DNA from: an uncultured Campylobacterales bacterium
Lineage (GTDB): Bacteria > Campylobacterota > Campylobacteria > Campylobacterales > Sulfurimonadaceae
Direction of reading: 5' to 3'
NCBI GenBank assembly: GCA_903892995.1
Contig: CAITKP010000078.1
Location: 1-39,120 of the forward strand
DNA length: 39,120 bases
How positions within the stretch are numbered: the first letter of the stretch is position 1; each line of letters begins with the position of its first letter. The notes beneath the pieces are model-generated. The model was not told the origin of the DNA. It saw only the letters and a list, made by a program, of their open reading frames with translations, and did not search any database. Shown one piece after another: positions 8,538-16,804 of this stretch. The translations under genes and the position numbers were made by a program.

Positions 8538-10331
8538 TTATATGTATTGTGGGAGGACAATCTCTAATGAGCTTAGAACCTCTTCGCTTGTTGTTCCATC
8601 TTGATTGAAAGCTTCATAGGCTCTTTTTGCGCCCTCTTTTTGTTGTTCATTGTGTCTTTGTTGTTGCTGCTGTTGTTGACTTTGTGTGTCCGTGGAGCTA
8701 TTAAAATTTAAAGTAGCATTATTCATTCCATTTTGAGTAAGTTGAACTTTTAAATCATTGACGTTTTGTGCAAGTGAAGCGATTGCACTGTTATTGGATG
8801 AGATATTGACATGGATATTTTTACCGCGTTGTATTACGGTGAGATCTACCTCTCCGAGTTTTTCGGGATTAAGTTTTACTTTTATCCTTGTAAATGGAGC
8901 TTTATAATCTTCGATCGCTTGTTTGATATCTTGTGCGAGATATTTTGTCATCTGTTTTGCTTCATTCATTTTGACACTCAAATCGCTTTCTGCTTGCTTT
9001 ACATGTGAAGCACCATCTACATGTAAGCTATTTTCACTGTTTTGTGAGAGATCTTCTGTCTTGCTTGTCGAGCTCATCTGCTCTGTAGAGCTGAGAACCT
9101 GTGCATTTTCTCCATGAAGCAGTTCACTTAAAACAGAGGAGGGTGTTTTGATCTTCGTATCTGTACTTACTGCTGCTTTTGTATCTGCTGCTTTATCTCC
9201 GTGCAGTAAAGCACTCAAAAGACTAGGTGCTTTGCTTGTGGGTTGTTCCTCTTTTGTTTTGGTCTGTTTTGTACCCACAATTTCTGCTGTTGAGTGTGTG
9301 GCGAGTGTTTGTGGCACTGTAAAAAGTGGCATACTTTTAATGGACTGCTCAGATGTGAGAGCTGCCGTTAAAGAGGATTCCTGTTTTGGCATCTGTTTTT
9401 GTGTATCTATTTTTTCATTGAGAGCTAGGAGTTCTTCGCTATGCAAGTTTTTTTCTTCAACTTCTGGAGTTTCGTTTAGAGTTTGGTGTTTTTGCTCTAG
9501 CGGAGTTTGTTGGCTTGTTTGCGTATCTGATTTTGTATGAGCTGTCTTTTGCTCTTTATGTGTTTCGCTTTTTGTTATTTTAGGCTCAGACGTCTCTGGA
9601 GTTTGAACATTTTTTGGCGCTGCTTGGATATTTTGAATCGGTGCCTTTTTCTCATCTTGCAAAGTAGTTTGGAGTTTTTCTGTTTTTGGATCATTTGTTT
9701 TTGTTTGTAATGTTTGCGTTAGGGGTGTTTGCGTTTTTACATTTTCTACTGGATGAGAATCTTTTTTGATTTCAGCAGTTGTAGTTTTGAGATCATTTGT
9801 TGTTTTTGCATTTTTTTGTTGTACTGTCTCAACAGTGATTTTACTGATCTCTATACCAACTTTTTTTGCGACCTCTACAAGACCTTGCAATGTTTTTGGA
9901 AGCTCTTTGATCTCACCTTTTTTATATGCATCAGTTGATTGGATCTGCTCTTTGAGGTAATTTTTTGCATCTTTCATGATAGATTTTAAAGCTTTTGCAT
10001 CGACATTTTGCAAAAGGTCTGGATTGATTGAAGGTGTACTTTTACTCTCTTCACCTTTAAGCAAAGAGAGGAGTTGCGATTTTTCTGGCTGTTTTTTGAG
10101 ATCTTTAATGGCAGAATTTTTGATATCTTTTGTACTACTCTTTATGGTTTGAGACTCTTTTTTATCATTGAGATGCAACATGAGAGCCCCATTCTCTGTT
10201 GATTTAGCTTGGGTTTGTGATCCAAGAGAGTGAAGAAGAGCGGCAAAACTTCCAGTATCTGATTTTGAAGATTTTGTATCGACTCCAAGAGAGAGCGGTG
10301 AACCGGTATCTTTAGCTTGTACTGTTATCAT
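8538..10331 (-). CDS. fliK: Flagellar hook-length control protein FliK
   Basis: This is the secreted molecular ruler that sets hook length and switches export to late substrates. The protein has 597 residues. The first two thirds are Lys/Gln/Thr-rich and low in complexity, with two similar segments (SLLSALLHGDKAAD and SVLSELLHGENAQV) about 30 residues apart. The C-terminal domain, from about residue 470, matches the Flg_hook fold: FTRIKVKLNPEKLGEVDLTV, then NSAIASLAQNVNDLKVQLTQ. A poly-Gln run follows (about nine Gln), encoded by mixed CAA/CAG. It heads the fliK-flgD-flgE2 operon behind a sigma54 promoter. The sequence diverges widely in this family, so the call rests on the C-terminus and context. 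Confidence 0.88.
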   Translation of the reverse strand: MITVQAKDTGSPLSLGVDTKSSKSDTGSFAALLHSLGSQTQAKSTENGALMLHLNDKKESQTIKSSTKDIKNSAIKDLKKQPEKSQLLSLLKGEESKSTPSINPDLLQNVDAKALKSIMKDAKNYLKEQIQSTDAYKKGEIKELPKTLQGLVEVAKKVGIEISKITVETVQQKNAKTTNDLKTTTAEIKKDSHPVENVKTQTPLTQTLQTKTNDPKTEKLQTTLQDEKKAPIQNIQAAPKNVQTPETSEPKITKSETHKEQKTAHTKSDTQTSQQTPLEQKHQTLNETPEVEEKNLHSEELLALNEKIDTQKQMPKQESSLTAALTSEQSIKSMPLFTVPQTLATHSTAEIVGTKQTKTKEEQPTSKAPSLLSALLHGDKAADTKAAVSTDTKIKTPSSVLSELLHGENAQVLSSTEQMSSTSKTEDLSQNSENSLHVDGASHVKQAESDLSVKMNEAKQMTKYLAQDIKQAIEDYKAPFTRIKVKLNPEKLGEVDLTVIQRGKNIHVNISSNNSAIASLAQNVNDLKVQLTQNGMNNATLNFNSSTDTQSQQQQQQQRHNEQQKEGAKRAYEAFNQDGTTSEEVLSSLEIVLPQYI

Positions 10332-10348
10332 AATCTACTCCAGAGATC

Positions 10349-10358
10349 TTACATGTAA
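10349..10358. repeat. TTACATGTAA palindrome, fliK leader
   Basis: Exact copy, context CTTACATGTAAG, in the predicted 5' untranslated leader of fliK, about 20 bases downstream of the sigma54 -12 element. See the finding on the palindrome family. Confidence 0.9.
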
Positions 10359-10377
10359 GAGATTTTTTTCTTTAAAA

Positions 10378-10392
10378 GCAATTTGTATTCCA
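10378..10392 (-). promoter_or_regulatory. Sigma54 promoter of fliK-flgD-flgE2
   Basis: On the minus strand this reads TGGAATACAAATTGC, followed by TTTT: GG, 10 bases, GC, with TTGC at -12. It lies 46 bases from the fliK ATG and closely resembles the flgE site at 4764-4778. The element is flanked by two TTACATGTAA copies. Confidence 0.78.
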
Positions 10393-10404
10393 TTGAAAAT
10401 ACTC

Positions 10405-10414
10405 TTACATGTAA
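10405..10414. repeat. TTACATGTAA palindrome upstream of the fliK promoter
   Basis: Exact copy 13 bases upstream of the -24 element of the fliK sigma54 promoter, in the zone between promoter and possible activator sites. Confidence 0.9.
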
Positions 10415-10576
10415 TCGAAGCGTAATGAAGAGAGTTTATAATTTTGCCATCGTGATTGTCACCCACGATTTCATTTCATTCTCCCCTTAAATAAGCCTCT
10501 TGCTTAGAAGCTCTCAGAGCGGGCCGCCACCCATTTTTCTCTTTGAGCTTTTTCAACATAAATAGGAAAAACTTGA

Positions 10577-10582
10577 TAAAAT
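10577..10582 (+). promoter_or_regulatory. -10 box abutting an ATG (leaderless type)
   Basis: TAAAAT (in TGATAAAAT) ends 6 bases before the ATG at 10589, so transcription should start at or next to the start codon. No Shine-Dalgarno fits between them. Confidence 0.5.
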
Positions 10583-10588
10583 GAGATT

Positions 10589-11038
10589 ATGAATATACCT
10601 TATATCATCGCTTTAGTTTTTGCTGCTCTTATTGTTTTGGTTCTGGTCGCTTTTGTATTTATGAAGCGTGGCGCAGGTCGTAGCGATCTGGTGATTTTAG
10701 AGATAAAAAATAAAAAGATAGAACACCCAGAAGAAAAGATCGCTCATGATTTTGAGTCATTAAAAATGATCATAAAAAATAAAAAAAGTAGTGCAAAAGA
10801 ACTCGAAGCAGCTCTCTCGCTGATTTTAAAACATTATGGTTCTATCCATCCAAAGCTTGGAATACGCGTGCATCCAGATTTTGATAAATATATGGAAGTG
10901 ATTATAAGATTGTGCCACCATCCAAGAGTCACTTCTAAAATGGTCGTGAGTTTTGATAAAGAACTCAGGAAAAAAAATCCTGAGTATGAAAAAGATATTA
11001 ATGATGCGATCACAAAAGGGCTAAACTCGAGAGTCTAG
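10589..11038 (+). CDS. Small membrane-anchored protein of unknown function, 149 aa
   Basis: One N-terminal membrane segment (residues about 4-26, IIALVFAALIVLVLVAFVFM) is followed by a basic stretch, so the soluble part is expected in the cytoplasm. That part is charged and helical, with an amphipathic region (FESLKMIIKNKKSSAKELEA) and a His-containing segment (ILKHYGSIHPKLGIRVHPDF, then LCHHP). I do not recognise a named family. The gene stands alone, divergent from fliK and convergent with the radical SAM gene. Its -10 box is six bases from the ATG, which predicts a leaderless mRNA. The ORF is surely coding given its composition and codon use. Confidence 0.75.
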   Translation: MNIPYIIALVFAALIVLVLVAFVFMKRGAGRSDLVILEIKNKKIEHPEEKIAHDFESLKMIIKNKKSSAKELEAALSLILKHYGSIHPKLGIRVHPDFDKYMEVIIRLCHHPRVTSKMVVSFDKELRKKNPEYEKDINDAITKGLNSRV

Positions 11039-11047
11039 GCGAAGATT

Positions 11048-12559
11048 TTAGCGTTTTGATTGGCGTTTGTTAAAGTGTGAATTTTTTATTTCCTCTTCCT
11101 CTTTTTTACCCAAATAATAGGGCTTTAAATAGCTAGGAACCGCACGTCCTTTAACCTTTGTAATATCTTCAAGCATTATTTTTGCTACGCCCTCTTTGTC
11201 TTGGAGCGTTTTAGCCTTACATGTAAGGAAATTAAAAAGAAGTTCTGTCTGTCTCTCAAGCGAAATTTTGTAAGTTGAATCGGTTTGTTCATAGATCCAT
11301 AAACTAAAATCAAAGAAGCTTTGATAGATCGCTCCATCTTGTTTTAAAAGTTTTATGCTGTTTGTAAAGTTTCCGCTGTTATAAAAGATATCCCAAAAAC
11401 GGGCAAAGCGTTTCATATTTTGAATATCTTTAAAACTTAGAGTGCTTGTTTTGAGAATATCATAGGGCGGGGTGTCTGAGTACACCATTGCAAACTTTGC
11501 ATCATGGCGATCTATTGCGGTGCCTGAGAGCTTTTTTAAGATACCAATCTGTATCTCGCATGCGCTAAGACTCACCAACATATCGAGATTTTTGCCAAAA
11601 CTTTGTAGATCTTCTGCTGGAAGTCCTACGATGAGGTCAAGATGGATATGTGCATGCGTTTGGTTTTCTAAGAAGGCGATGTTTTCTTTTATTTTATCGA
11701 GTTTGAGTGGACGGCTTATATTCTCAGCGATAGTTTCATTGAGTGTCTGGATGCCGATTTCAAGCTGGAGAGCGCCATGAGGAAAAAGGGCGATTTTCTC
11801 TTTGATGGAGTCTGGAAAATGATCTGGAATCACCTCAAAATGGGCAAAATACTCTTCCTCTTTACTTAGAAAAAAATCTAAGATACGGTTTGCTAGGCGC
11901 ATATTGATATTGAAAGTCCGATCGACAAACTTGAAGTTTCTAGCGCCTCGCTGCCAGAGTGTTTCAAACTCTTGCATAAGGAGATCAAGATCGAAAGTGC
12001 GTATCTTCTCATCGATAGAGGAGAGGCAAAACTCACAAAGAAAAGGGCATCCGCGAGAGGCTTCGACATAGATGTAGCGGTTTTTTATATCCTCGTCTGT
12101 GTAGTACATGTAGGGAAGATTTACCTCTTTGAGATTTTCCATAACAGGTTTTTGTATGCGGTTTTGAGGTTTTTTGCCTTCAGTTATCTGTTTTACAAGT
12201 TTATAAAAAGCAGTGTCTCCCTCGCCTTGGATGATGAAATCCGCCAAAGAGAGATCAACCCGAAAAGGCTCATAACTTACCTCTGGTCCACCGAGGATAA
12301 TAGTTGTATCTGGAGCAACTTTTTTGATGATTTCGATAAGCTCTTTTATCTCTTGCACATTCCAGATATAAACTCCAATTCCAATGATGGAAGGCTCTTC
12401 ATCTAAGATTTTTTCAGCCACACTTTGCAGTGCATCATTGATACTAAATTCAAGGATTTTTGTCTTACATGTAAGCTCTTGCATATTGGCTTGTATGTAG
12501 CGTAAACCAAGCGATGTATGGGTAAAACGTGAGTTGAGAGTTGTTAAAAGTATGTTCAT
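11048..12559 (-). CDS. B12-binding-domain radical SAM protein, 503 aa
   Basis: The N-terminal domain (to about residue 140) has the cobalamin-binding-like fold used with radical SAM enzymes: IIGIGVYIWNVQEIKELIEI and TIILGGPEVSYEP. The radical SAM domain carries the cluster motif CPFLCEFC (CxxxCxxC), preceded by YIYVEASRG, and ends in barrel strands (ALQLEIGIQTLNE, HIHLDLIVGLPAED). The C-terminus resembles the DUF4080 type of extension. Such proteins modify unknown substrates, often as methyltransferases; the substrate here is not evident. TATAAT lies six bases before the ATG, so the message is probably leaderless. Palindrome copies at 11217 and 12465 both encode Leu-Thr-Cys-Lys. Confidence 0.85.
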   Translation of the reverse strand: MNILLTTLNSRFTHTSLGLRYIQANMQELTCKTKILEFSINDALQSVAEKILDEEPSIIGIGVYIWNVQEIKELIEIIKKVAPDTTIILGGPEVSYEPFRVDLSLADFIIQGEGDTAFYKLVKQITEGKKPQNRIQKPVMENLKEVNLPYMYYTDEDIKNRYIYVEASRGCPFLCEFCLSSIDEKIRTFDLDLLMQEFETLWQRGARNFKFVDRTFNINMRLANRILDFFLSKEEEYFAHFEVIPDHFPDSIKEKIALFPHGALQLEIGIQTLNETIAENISRPLKLDKIKENIAFLENQTHAHIHLDLIVGLPAEDLQSFGKNLDMLVSLSACEIQIGILKKLSGTAIDRHDAKFAMVYSDTPPYDILKTSTLSFKDIQNMKRFARFWDIFYNSGNFTNSIKLLKQDGAIYQSFFDFSLWIYEQTDSTYKISLERQTELLFNFLTCKAKTLQDKEGVAKIMLEDITKVKGRAVPSYLKPYYLGKKEEEEIKNSHFNKRQSKR

Positions 12560-12565
12560 AAAATG

Positions 12566-12571
12566 ATTATA
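12566..12571 (-). promoter_or_regulatory. -10 box abutting the radical SAM start (leaderless type)
   Basis: TATAAT on the minus strand ends 6 bases before the ATG at 12557-12559. The spacing is the same as for the gene at 10589. Confidence 0.55.
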
Positions 12572-12744
12572 TCAAAAGGGAGTGAAATTTTAAAGGAGCC
12601 GGTGGAAAAAAGGGGGTAAATCCAGCCAGCCACACTTTAAATTTTTAAGGAGTGTATAAAAATGAAAATCTCTAAATGTTAAGGGGAAACATATTTGAGA
12701 TGCAAAAGTATAGGCATTTATAGTTAACCATTTGTAAATATTGT

Positions 12745-12754
12745 TTACATGTAA
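12745..12754. repeat. TTACATGTAA palindrome, intergenic
   Basis: Exact copy 42 bases past the end of the chemoreceptor gene, in the 236-base gap before the radical SAM gene. Apart from a divergent promoter at its left edge I see no gene in that gap. Confidence 0.9.
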
Positions 12755-12795
12755 AGTATGCACTTGGATGGAAGAGAAAAAATCTCCTCATCTTT

Positions 12796-13905
12796 TTACG
12801 ATCGGCGTTTCTCGTCTAGCATTGCATTGAGTACATGGATGACATCGTTACTCGCACGCTCTGCATCTTGGAAATATGTCATCACGTTTTTAGACTCTTT
12901 TGAACAGGTATTTGCGCTTACACATTTTACAGCTGCTAAAATATTGTCATGTACGAGTTTATGTGGAGATTCGAGTTTCTTGAAGCTAGGAGTTTTACCA
13001 AATATCTCCGCACCTTTTCCACCATTTGCCCATTTTCCAAGACGGCAATTATGATGATCTGCAAACTCATCATCAATTTTATTTGTAAAGACTGCTTTAT
13101 ACCCTTTTGCTTTAAAGAGTAGGTGATCGAGTTTTACTAAAATCATAAAGATTGAGTAGAGCACATTTGTAGAATCAGTTTCTATCTCGCCTGTTCTGTT
13201 GCCAAGTTCCATTAGAGTATTGCTAAATTGTTCTAGTTTGGCAGTTGATGTTGTTGAGATCGTTTCCATATTGCTTGAACGCTCATAAATCTCTACTGCA
13301 TTTTGTCTTAGGTTTTGAACATTGAGAGCGACTTCGGCAGTTGCTTTTTGTGTACGCTCCGCAAGCTTTCTAACCTCATCGGCAACTACGGCAAATCCAC
13401 GTCCATGTTCACCTGCGCGCGCAGCTTCTATAGCAGCGTTGAGTGCGAGAAGATTTGTTTGGTCTGAAATATCTTTGATTAAGTCAATAACTTGTCCAAT
13501 AGAACTTACACCATCGTTGAGTTGGCTCACCGAACCATAGTTGTTTGTAATATTGTTGACTAGCTCTTGTTGGATCTCTAAGATTTCACTAATCTCGTCA
13601 TTGATCTCTAAAGCGTTTTGACGGTTTGTATTGTTCAAAAGTTCAATCTCTTCAAGATGCGTGACATTATCGGTGAGATCTTGTTGGAGCAGTGAGAGAT
13701 CTGTTTGACACCCATTTGTCAGGTTTGCTGTGAGGTTATGAATAAGATCAAACATCACCGCACTATTTTTTAAGCGACTTATCTCCTCTTTGAGACTCTT
13801 GTTCTCTTGAGTGAGTTGCTCATTTTGCTCTTGTGCCGCTTGGAGTTCTTTTTGATACCCGAGTTCAAGTTGCTTGAATTTTTCTTTGTCGTTATTAAAA
13901 AACAT
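12796..13905 (-). CDS. Soluble chemoreceptor with C-terminal CZB zinc-binding domain
   Basis: This 369-residue methyl-accepting chemotaxis protein has no membrane segment or signal peptide, so it should act in the cytoplasm. An N-terminal coiled coil (residues about 5-48) leads into a signalling domain whose hairpin tip is classical: [20 protein letters not shown] then [19 protein letters not shown]. The last 110 residues form a CZB domain: a His in [26 protein letters not shown], and His in SPHKLVHDN, the zinc ligands of that family. The architecture is that of Helicobacter TlpD, a receptor for oxidative or energy-related stress. No other chemotaxis genes are near. AAAGG seven bases before the ATG supports the start. 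Confidence 0.92.
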   Translation of the reverse strand: MFFNNDKEKFKQLELGYQKELQAAQEQNEQLTQENKSLKEEISRLKNSAVMFDLIHNLTANLTNGCQTDLSLLQQDLTDNVTHLEEIELLNNTNRQNALEINDEISEILEIQQELVNNITNNYGSVSQLNDGVSSIGQVIDLIKDISDQTNLLALNAAIEAARAGEHGRGFAVVADEVRKLAERTQKATAEVALNVQNLRQNAVEIYERSSNMETISTTSTAKLEQFSNTLMELGNRTGEIETDSTNVLYSIFMILVKLDHLLFKAKGYKAVFTNKIDDEFADHHNCRLGKWANGGKGAEIFGKTPSFKKLESPHKLVHDNILAAVKCVSANTCSKESKNVMTYFQDAERASNDVIHVLNAMLDEKRRS

Positions 13906-14015
13906 ATGTAAACCTTTATTAATATGATTGTCTGTGACAAATTTTACAAGAACGTAACTAAAAATATAATAATTTATACGTCAAATTTCAAAGAGGCAAT
14001 ATTTTATAGATAGGT

Positions 14016-14021
14016 TATAAT
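14016..14021 (+). promoter_or_regulatory. -10 box abutting the RDD gene start (leaderless type)
   Basis: TATAAT ends 7 bases before the ATG at 14029, with no ribosome-binding site between. Confidence 0.5.
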
Positions 14022-14028
14022 CTCATTT

Positions 14029-14493
14029 ATGAAATGGCGAAAAATAAAACAAAAAAAATCACATAAAACAACACAAACCTCTGTAGCGCTTCTTTACCCG
14101 AGCTATATTAGTAAGATAAAGGGATTTATCACCGATCTTTTTATGATCTATACTCCTATTTTATACCTTATAACCTACGTTATTTTAAACGGAAAAGAGG
14201 CGTTTCAAGCCTCTGCTCTTGCCCAATTTTTTGGTGTTATGGTGTATGGAATTATTTATGCCCTGTTTATATTTAAAACAGGTCAGACTCCAGGGAAAAA
14301 AGCGTATGGCATGAAAGTTGTAGATATGAAAACGCATCAAAAGCTCTCTTTTTTTCGTGCTCTTTGGCGATTTGTCGCTTTTTTATTGACAGCAACAACA
14401 CTTTTAGGCCTTCTTCTGCCATTTTACACAAAAGGCAGACGCGCTTTGCATGATATTTTGAGTGGCAGTGTTGAGATAGAGATCAAAACTTAA
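14029..14493 (+). CDS. RDD-family membrane protein, 154 aa
   Basis: A very basic N-terminus is followed by RDD-family features. IKGFITDLFMIYTPILYLI holds the Asp in the first membrane segment, the second membrane segment is AQFFGVMVYGIIYALFIF, and GQTPGKKAYGMKVVD leads to LSFFRALWRFVAFLL and KGRRALHDILSGS. These are the hallmark positions of the family. Function is uncertain for most members; some act as Na+(K+)/H+ antiporters. It is followed after 5 bases by an MFS transporter and likely cotranscribed with it. Confidence 0.85.
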   Translation: MKWRKIKQKKSHKTTQTSVALLYPSYISKIKGFITDLFMIYTPILYLITYVILNGKEAFQASALAQFFGVMVYGIIYALFIFKTGQTPGKKAYGMKVVDMKTHQKLSFFRALWRFVAFLLTATTLLGLLLPFYTKGRRALHDILSGSVEIEIKT

Positions 14494-14498
14494 CTTCT

Positions 14499-15599
14499 AT
14501 GGCTTTTTTACTTTCAGGTTTTTACTTTTTTTATTTTGCTATTGTCGGTATCTATGTGATCTTTTTGCCAAAAGTTTTGGCGATGGTCGGATATAGTGGT
14601 GTGGAGATTGGCATCATTTTTGCCATAGCTCCCTTGGTGCGTTTTTTGGTTCCTTTTGCATTTATAAAAGGTTTTAAACTGAGCAAGGAGAGCTTTCAAT
14701 TTGCCCTTGTTCTTATCGTTGCAACCTCACTCTCTTTTTATTTTACACTGCATAATTTTTATGAACTTATCTTGACCAATATAATTTTTGGAATCGGTTT
14801 AAGCCTCCTTTTGCCCTACGTCGAAGTGATGGCACTGAGCTTTATAGCCAAAGAGCGCTATGGACGGGTGCGACTTTTTGGTTCTCTTGGATTTATCATC
14901 GTTGCTCTTGTGCTCGTAAAATTTTTGAGTAGTGCGAATATTGCTATTTTTTATTTGATTTTTGTGAGTGGTATGAGCGCTCTATTTGGGTATTTTTTGG
15001 CGCGTTATGATGTTCCAGAGACTCAAGAGATAGAAGAGAGCAGTGAGTTAAAACTTTTTTCGCACTGGAGTTTGTGGGTTGGACTTACGCTGATGCAAGT
15101 GGGTTTTGGTCCTTTTTATAACTTTTTCACTCTCTATGAGACAGATCATGGCATCACGCTGGATATGACGATCTATCTTTGGAGTTTTGGTGTGATTATG
15201 GAGATTATAATGCTCTATTTTCAAGGCAGATTGCTACAAAAAAATGTCCTTTTTATCTTGCAGATAACGACATCTATAACAGTGTTGAGATGGTTTTTAC
15301 TTTTTCTTTTTCCTCAAAATCTTGCTATCTCTTTTCTCTCGCAGTCTCTTCATGCCCTCTCTTTTGCACTCTTTCACTCCGCTGCAATTGTCTATCTTTT
15401 TTCGCTTTATAAAAAAAGAAAGCTTGCACAACAGTTTTTTTTAGGTATCACCTATGGACTTGGTGGATTCTTGGGAGCTGTATATAGTGGATATGTGTAT
15501 CAGTATTTTGGAGAGTATCTTTTTTTAAGCGCGGCGCTTATCACTTTGGCCGCGTTTTTCTTTATACGCTTAGAAGCGCGTAAAACTTCAGTGTTTTAA
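14499..15599 (+). CDS. MFS transporter of the LacY/HcaT-like group
   Basis: This polytopic inner-membrane protein of 366 residues has about eleven to twelve hydrophobic segments. The opening (FYFFYFAIVGIYVIFLPKVL) and the block AKERYGRVRLFGSLGFIIVA are typical of the MFS_1-like group that includes HcaT and nucleoside/lactose-type symporters. LYFQGRLLQKNVLFILQI marks the central region between the two six-helix halves. The substrate cannot be read from sequence. It lies just downstream of the RDD gene and ends in a hairpin shared with the convergent MscS gene. Confidence 0.85.
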   Translation: MAFLLSGFYFFYFAIVGIYVIFLPKVLAMVGYSGVEIGIIFAIAPLVRFLVPFAFIKGFKLSKESFQFALVLIVATSLSFYFTLHNFYELILTNIIFGIGLSLLLPYVEVMALSFIAKERYGRVRLFGSLGFIIVALVLVKFLSSANIAIFYLIFVSGMSALFGYFLARYDVPETQEIEESSELKLFSHWSLWVGLTLMQVGFGPFYNFFTLYETDHGITLDMTIYLWSFGVIMEIIMLYFQGRLLQKNVLFILQITTSITVLRWFLLFLFPQNLAISFLSQSLHALSFALFHSAAIVYLFSLYKKRKLAQQFFLGITYGLGGFLGAVYSGYVYQYFGEYLFLSAALITLAAFFFIRLEARKTSVF

Positions 15600-15604
15600 C
15601 TTCC

Positions 15605-15622
15605 CGAAAAATAGCTTTTTCG
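15605..15622. terminator. Hairpin between convergent MFS and MscS genes
   Basis: CGAAAAA, loop TAGC, TTTTTCG: a perfect 7-bp stem with an A run on one arm and a T run on the other, which suits bidirectional termination. It starts the diverged repeat also seen at 18668-18700. Confidence 0.5.
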
Positions 15623-15637
15623 TAGTTTCAGGAGGTG
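15605..15637. repeat. Diverged intergenic hairpin repeat, copy 1
   Basis: Matches 18668-18700 at 24 of 33 positions without gaps, and many of the differences are transitions. Both copies begin CGAAAAAT and both keep the hairpin. The 3' part of the block ends AGGAGGT here and AGGGGGT there. Confidence 0.4.
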
Positions 15638-15642
15638 TAATA

Positions 15643-16476
15643 TTAAGAATGAATAGCGTTTTTGTGGTGGATATCCATTTGCGGATAGGGGATCGAGATA
15701 CCATTAGCATCGCAGGCAAGTTTGATCTCCTCTAAAACTTCAAAACGTAAATCAGCATACTCTTCAGTTTTTACCCATGCACGAATCGCTAGATCAACAC
15801 CGCTCTCTCCAAGATTGAAAACACCGACAAAAGGCTCAGGGTCTTGGATAATCTTTTCATTATTATGCAAGAGTTCAAGCAAAACATTTTTTGCCATCTT
15901 TAAGTCATCCTCATAGGAGATTCCCACAACGATATCGAGTCGTCTTTGCTCTTGTTTGGAGAAGTTAGTGATCTTATCAGCGACTATTTTTGCATTTGGG
16001 ATGATGATAGTTCTGTTGTCAATTGGGGTGATGGTCGTAGAAAAAAGGTTGATATCTCCAACTGTTCCCATTGATCCAGCGACCTCGACACTGTCTCCGA
16101 TTTTAAATGGTCTAAAAAACATAATGAGTACAGCCGCGCCGATATTTGCCAAAGAGTCTTTGAGTGCTAGACCAACAGCCAAACCAACAGCTCCAAATAC
16201 TGCGACAAAAGAGGTCGTTTCAATCCCTAAAGTATTTAAAGAAGCGACAATAACGGCAAGAAGCAAAACAAAATAGAGAATACTTTCGCTAAACTCCACA
16301 AGTGTCAGATCGAGTTTTGATTTGAGCATCAGCGTTTTAGAAAGGATTGTAAGCTTTTTGACAAACCAACGTCCTATGATGAAGATGGCGATTGCACCGA
16401 TAATTTTCAAACTATACTCTGAGGCATAGTTTATGACCATATCAAAATATTTACTTACTTGTTGTTCATTGATCAT
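15643..16476 (-). CDS. mscS: MscS-family small-conductance mechanosensitive channel
   Basis: This inner-membrane channel opens under tension to release solutes on hypo-osmotic shock. The N-terminus has two to three membrane segments. The pore helix reads VFGAVGLAVGLALKDSLANI with GAAVLIMFFRPFKIGD, the standard Gly/Ala-packed TM3. The beta domain follows: GTVGDINLFSTTITPIDNRT then IIIPNAKIVADKI. The 277 residues match the short MscS type. Its ATG overlaps the end of the DUF309-like gene by 11 bases, so it is the last gene of the run that begins with the rhodanese-like protein. Confidence 0.92.
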   Translation of the reverse strand: MINEQQVSKYFDMVINYASEYSLKIIGAIAIFIIGRWFVKKLTILSKTLMLKSKLDLTLVEFSESILYFVLLLAVIVASLNTLGIETTSFVAVFGAVGLAVGLALKDSLANIGAAVLIMFFRPFKIGDSVEVAGSMGTVGDINLFSTTITPIDNRTIIIPNAKIVADKITNFSKQEQRRLDIVVGISYEDDLKMAKNVLLELLHNNEKIIQDPEPFVGVFNLGESGVDLAIRAWVKTEEYADLRFEVLEEIKLACDANGISIPYPQMDIHHKNAIHS

Positions 16477-16804
16477 TTAATGCTCCGTGGATGGTTTGGA
16501 TTCTTTTTTCAATTGTCTCATATTGGCTTACATGTAAAGCATCTTGAGGGTATAACTCTTTTACATGTAAGCGTAAATCTCTGTATTTGAGATAAACATT
16601 GTAAACTTTTTTGGCTGATTCTTTTCTTCCTCGCTTGATAAGCTCAAAGCTAACAGCAGCATTGATGTAGCCTTTTAGGAGTCTAATCTCATCATCATCC
16701 TCAAATCGTCGAGGAAACCAAAGATGTTCGAGCGCTTCGTGCGCATCATAAAAACACTCCTCATCAAGAGCGAGCAAAAACTTCTCTAAAGAGCTACTGT
16801 TCAT
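16466..16804 (-). CDS. DUF309-like protein, 112 aa
   Basis: A small helical protein with the DUF309 signature: ECFYDAHEALEHLWFPRR (HExxE-like, with His and Glu on one helix), followed by LLKGYINAAVSFELIKRGR. DUF309 proteins are of unknown function; the His/Glu pattern suggests a metal or active site but this is inference. It overlaps both neighbours by 11 bases, upstream a rhodanese-like gene and downstream mscS. It contains two TTACATGTAA copies 33 bases apart (16528 and 16561), both read as Leu-His-Val. Confidence 0.75.
   Translation of the reverse strand: MNSSSLEKFLLALDEECFYDAHEALEHLWFPRRFEDDDEIRLLKGYINAAVSFELIKRGRKESAKKVYNVYLKYRDLRLHVKELYPQDALHVSQYETIEKRIQTIHGALNDQ
16528..16570. repeat. 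Pair of TTACATGTAA palindromes inside the DUF309-like gene
   Basis: Exact copies at 16528-16537 and 16561-16570, start to start 33 bases. Because 33 is a multiple of three, both are read in the same frame. Confidence 0.9.

Noticed and set aside
8655-8681. Triplet run encoding poly-Gln in fliK as a phase-variable repeat
   Set aside because: Units are three bases and mixed CAA/CAG, so slippage would be rare and would not shift the frame.
10335-10460. About 45-codon minus-strand ORF covering the fliK promoter
   Set aside because: It starts at GTG without a ribosome-binding site and spans the sigma54 element and both palindromes; chance opening is more likely.
10500-10550. Short GC-rich patch as a possible riboswitch or structured RNA
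   Set aside because: Only a very short stem (GCTCT/AGAGC) is seen and no known riboswitch core is recognisable.
12647-12682. Six-codon peptide (MKISKC) with AAGGAG upstream, like an attenuator leader
   Set aside because: No gene on the same strand lies downstream until 14029, so there is nothing for it to regulate.
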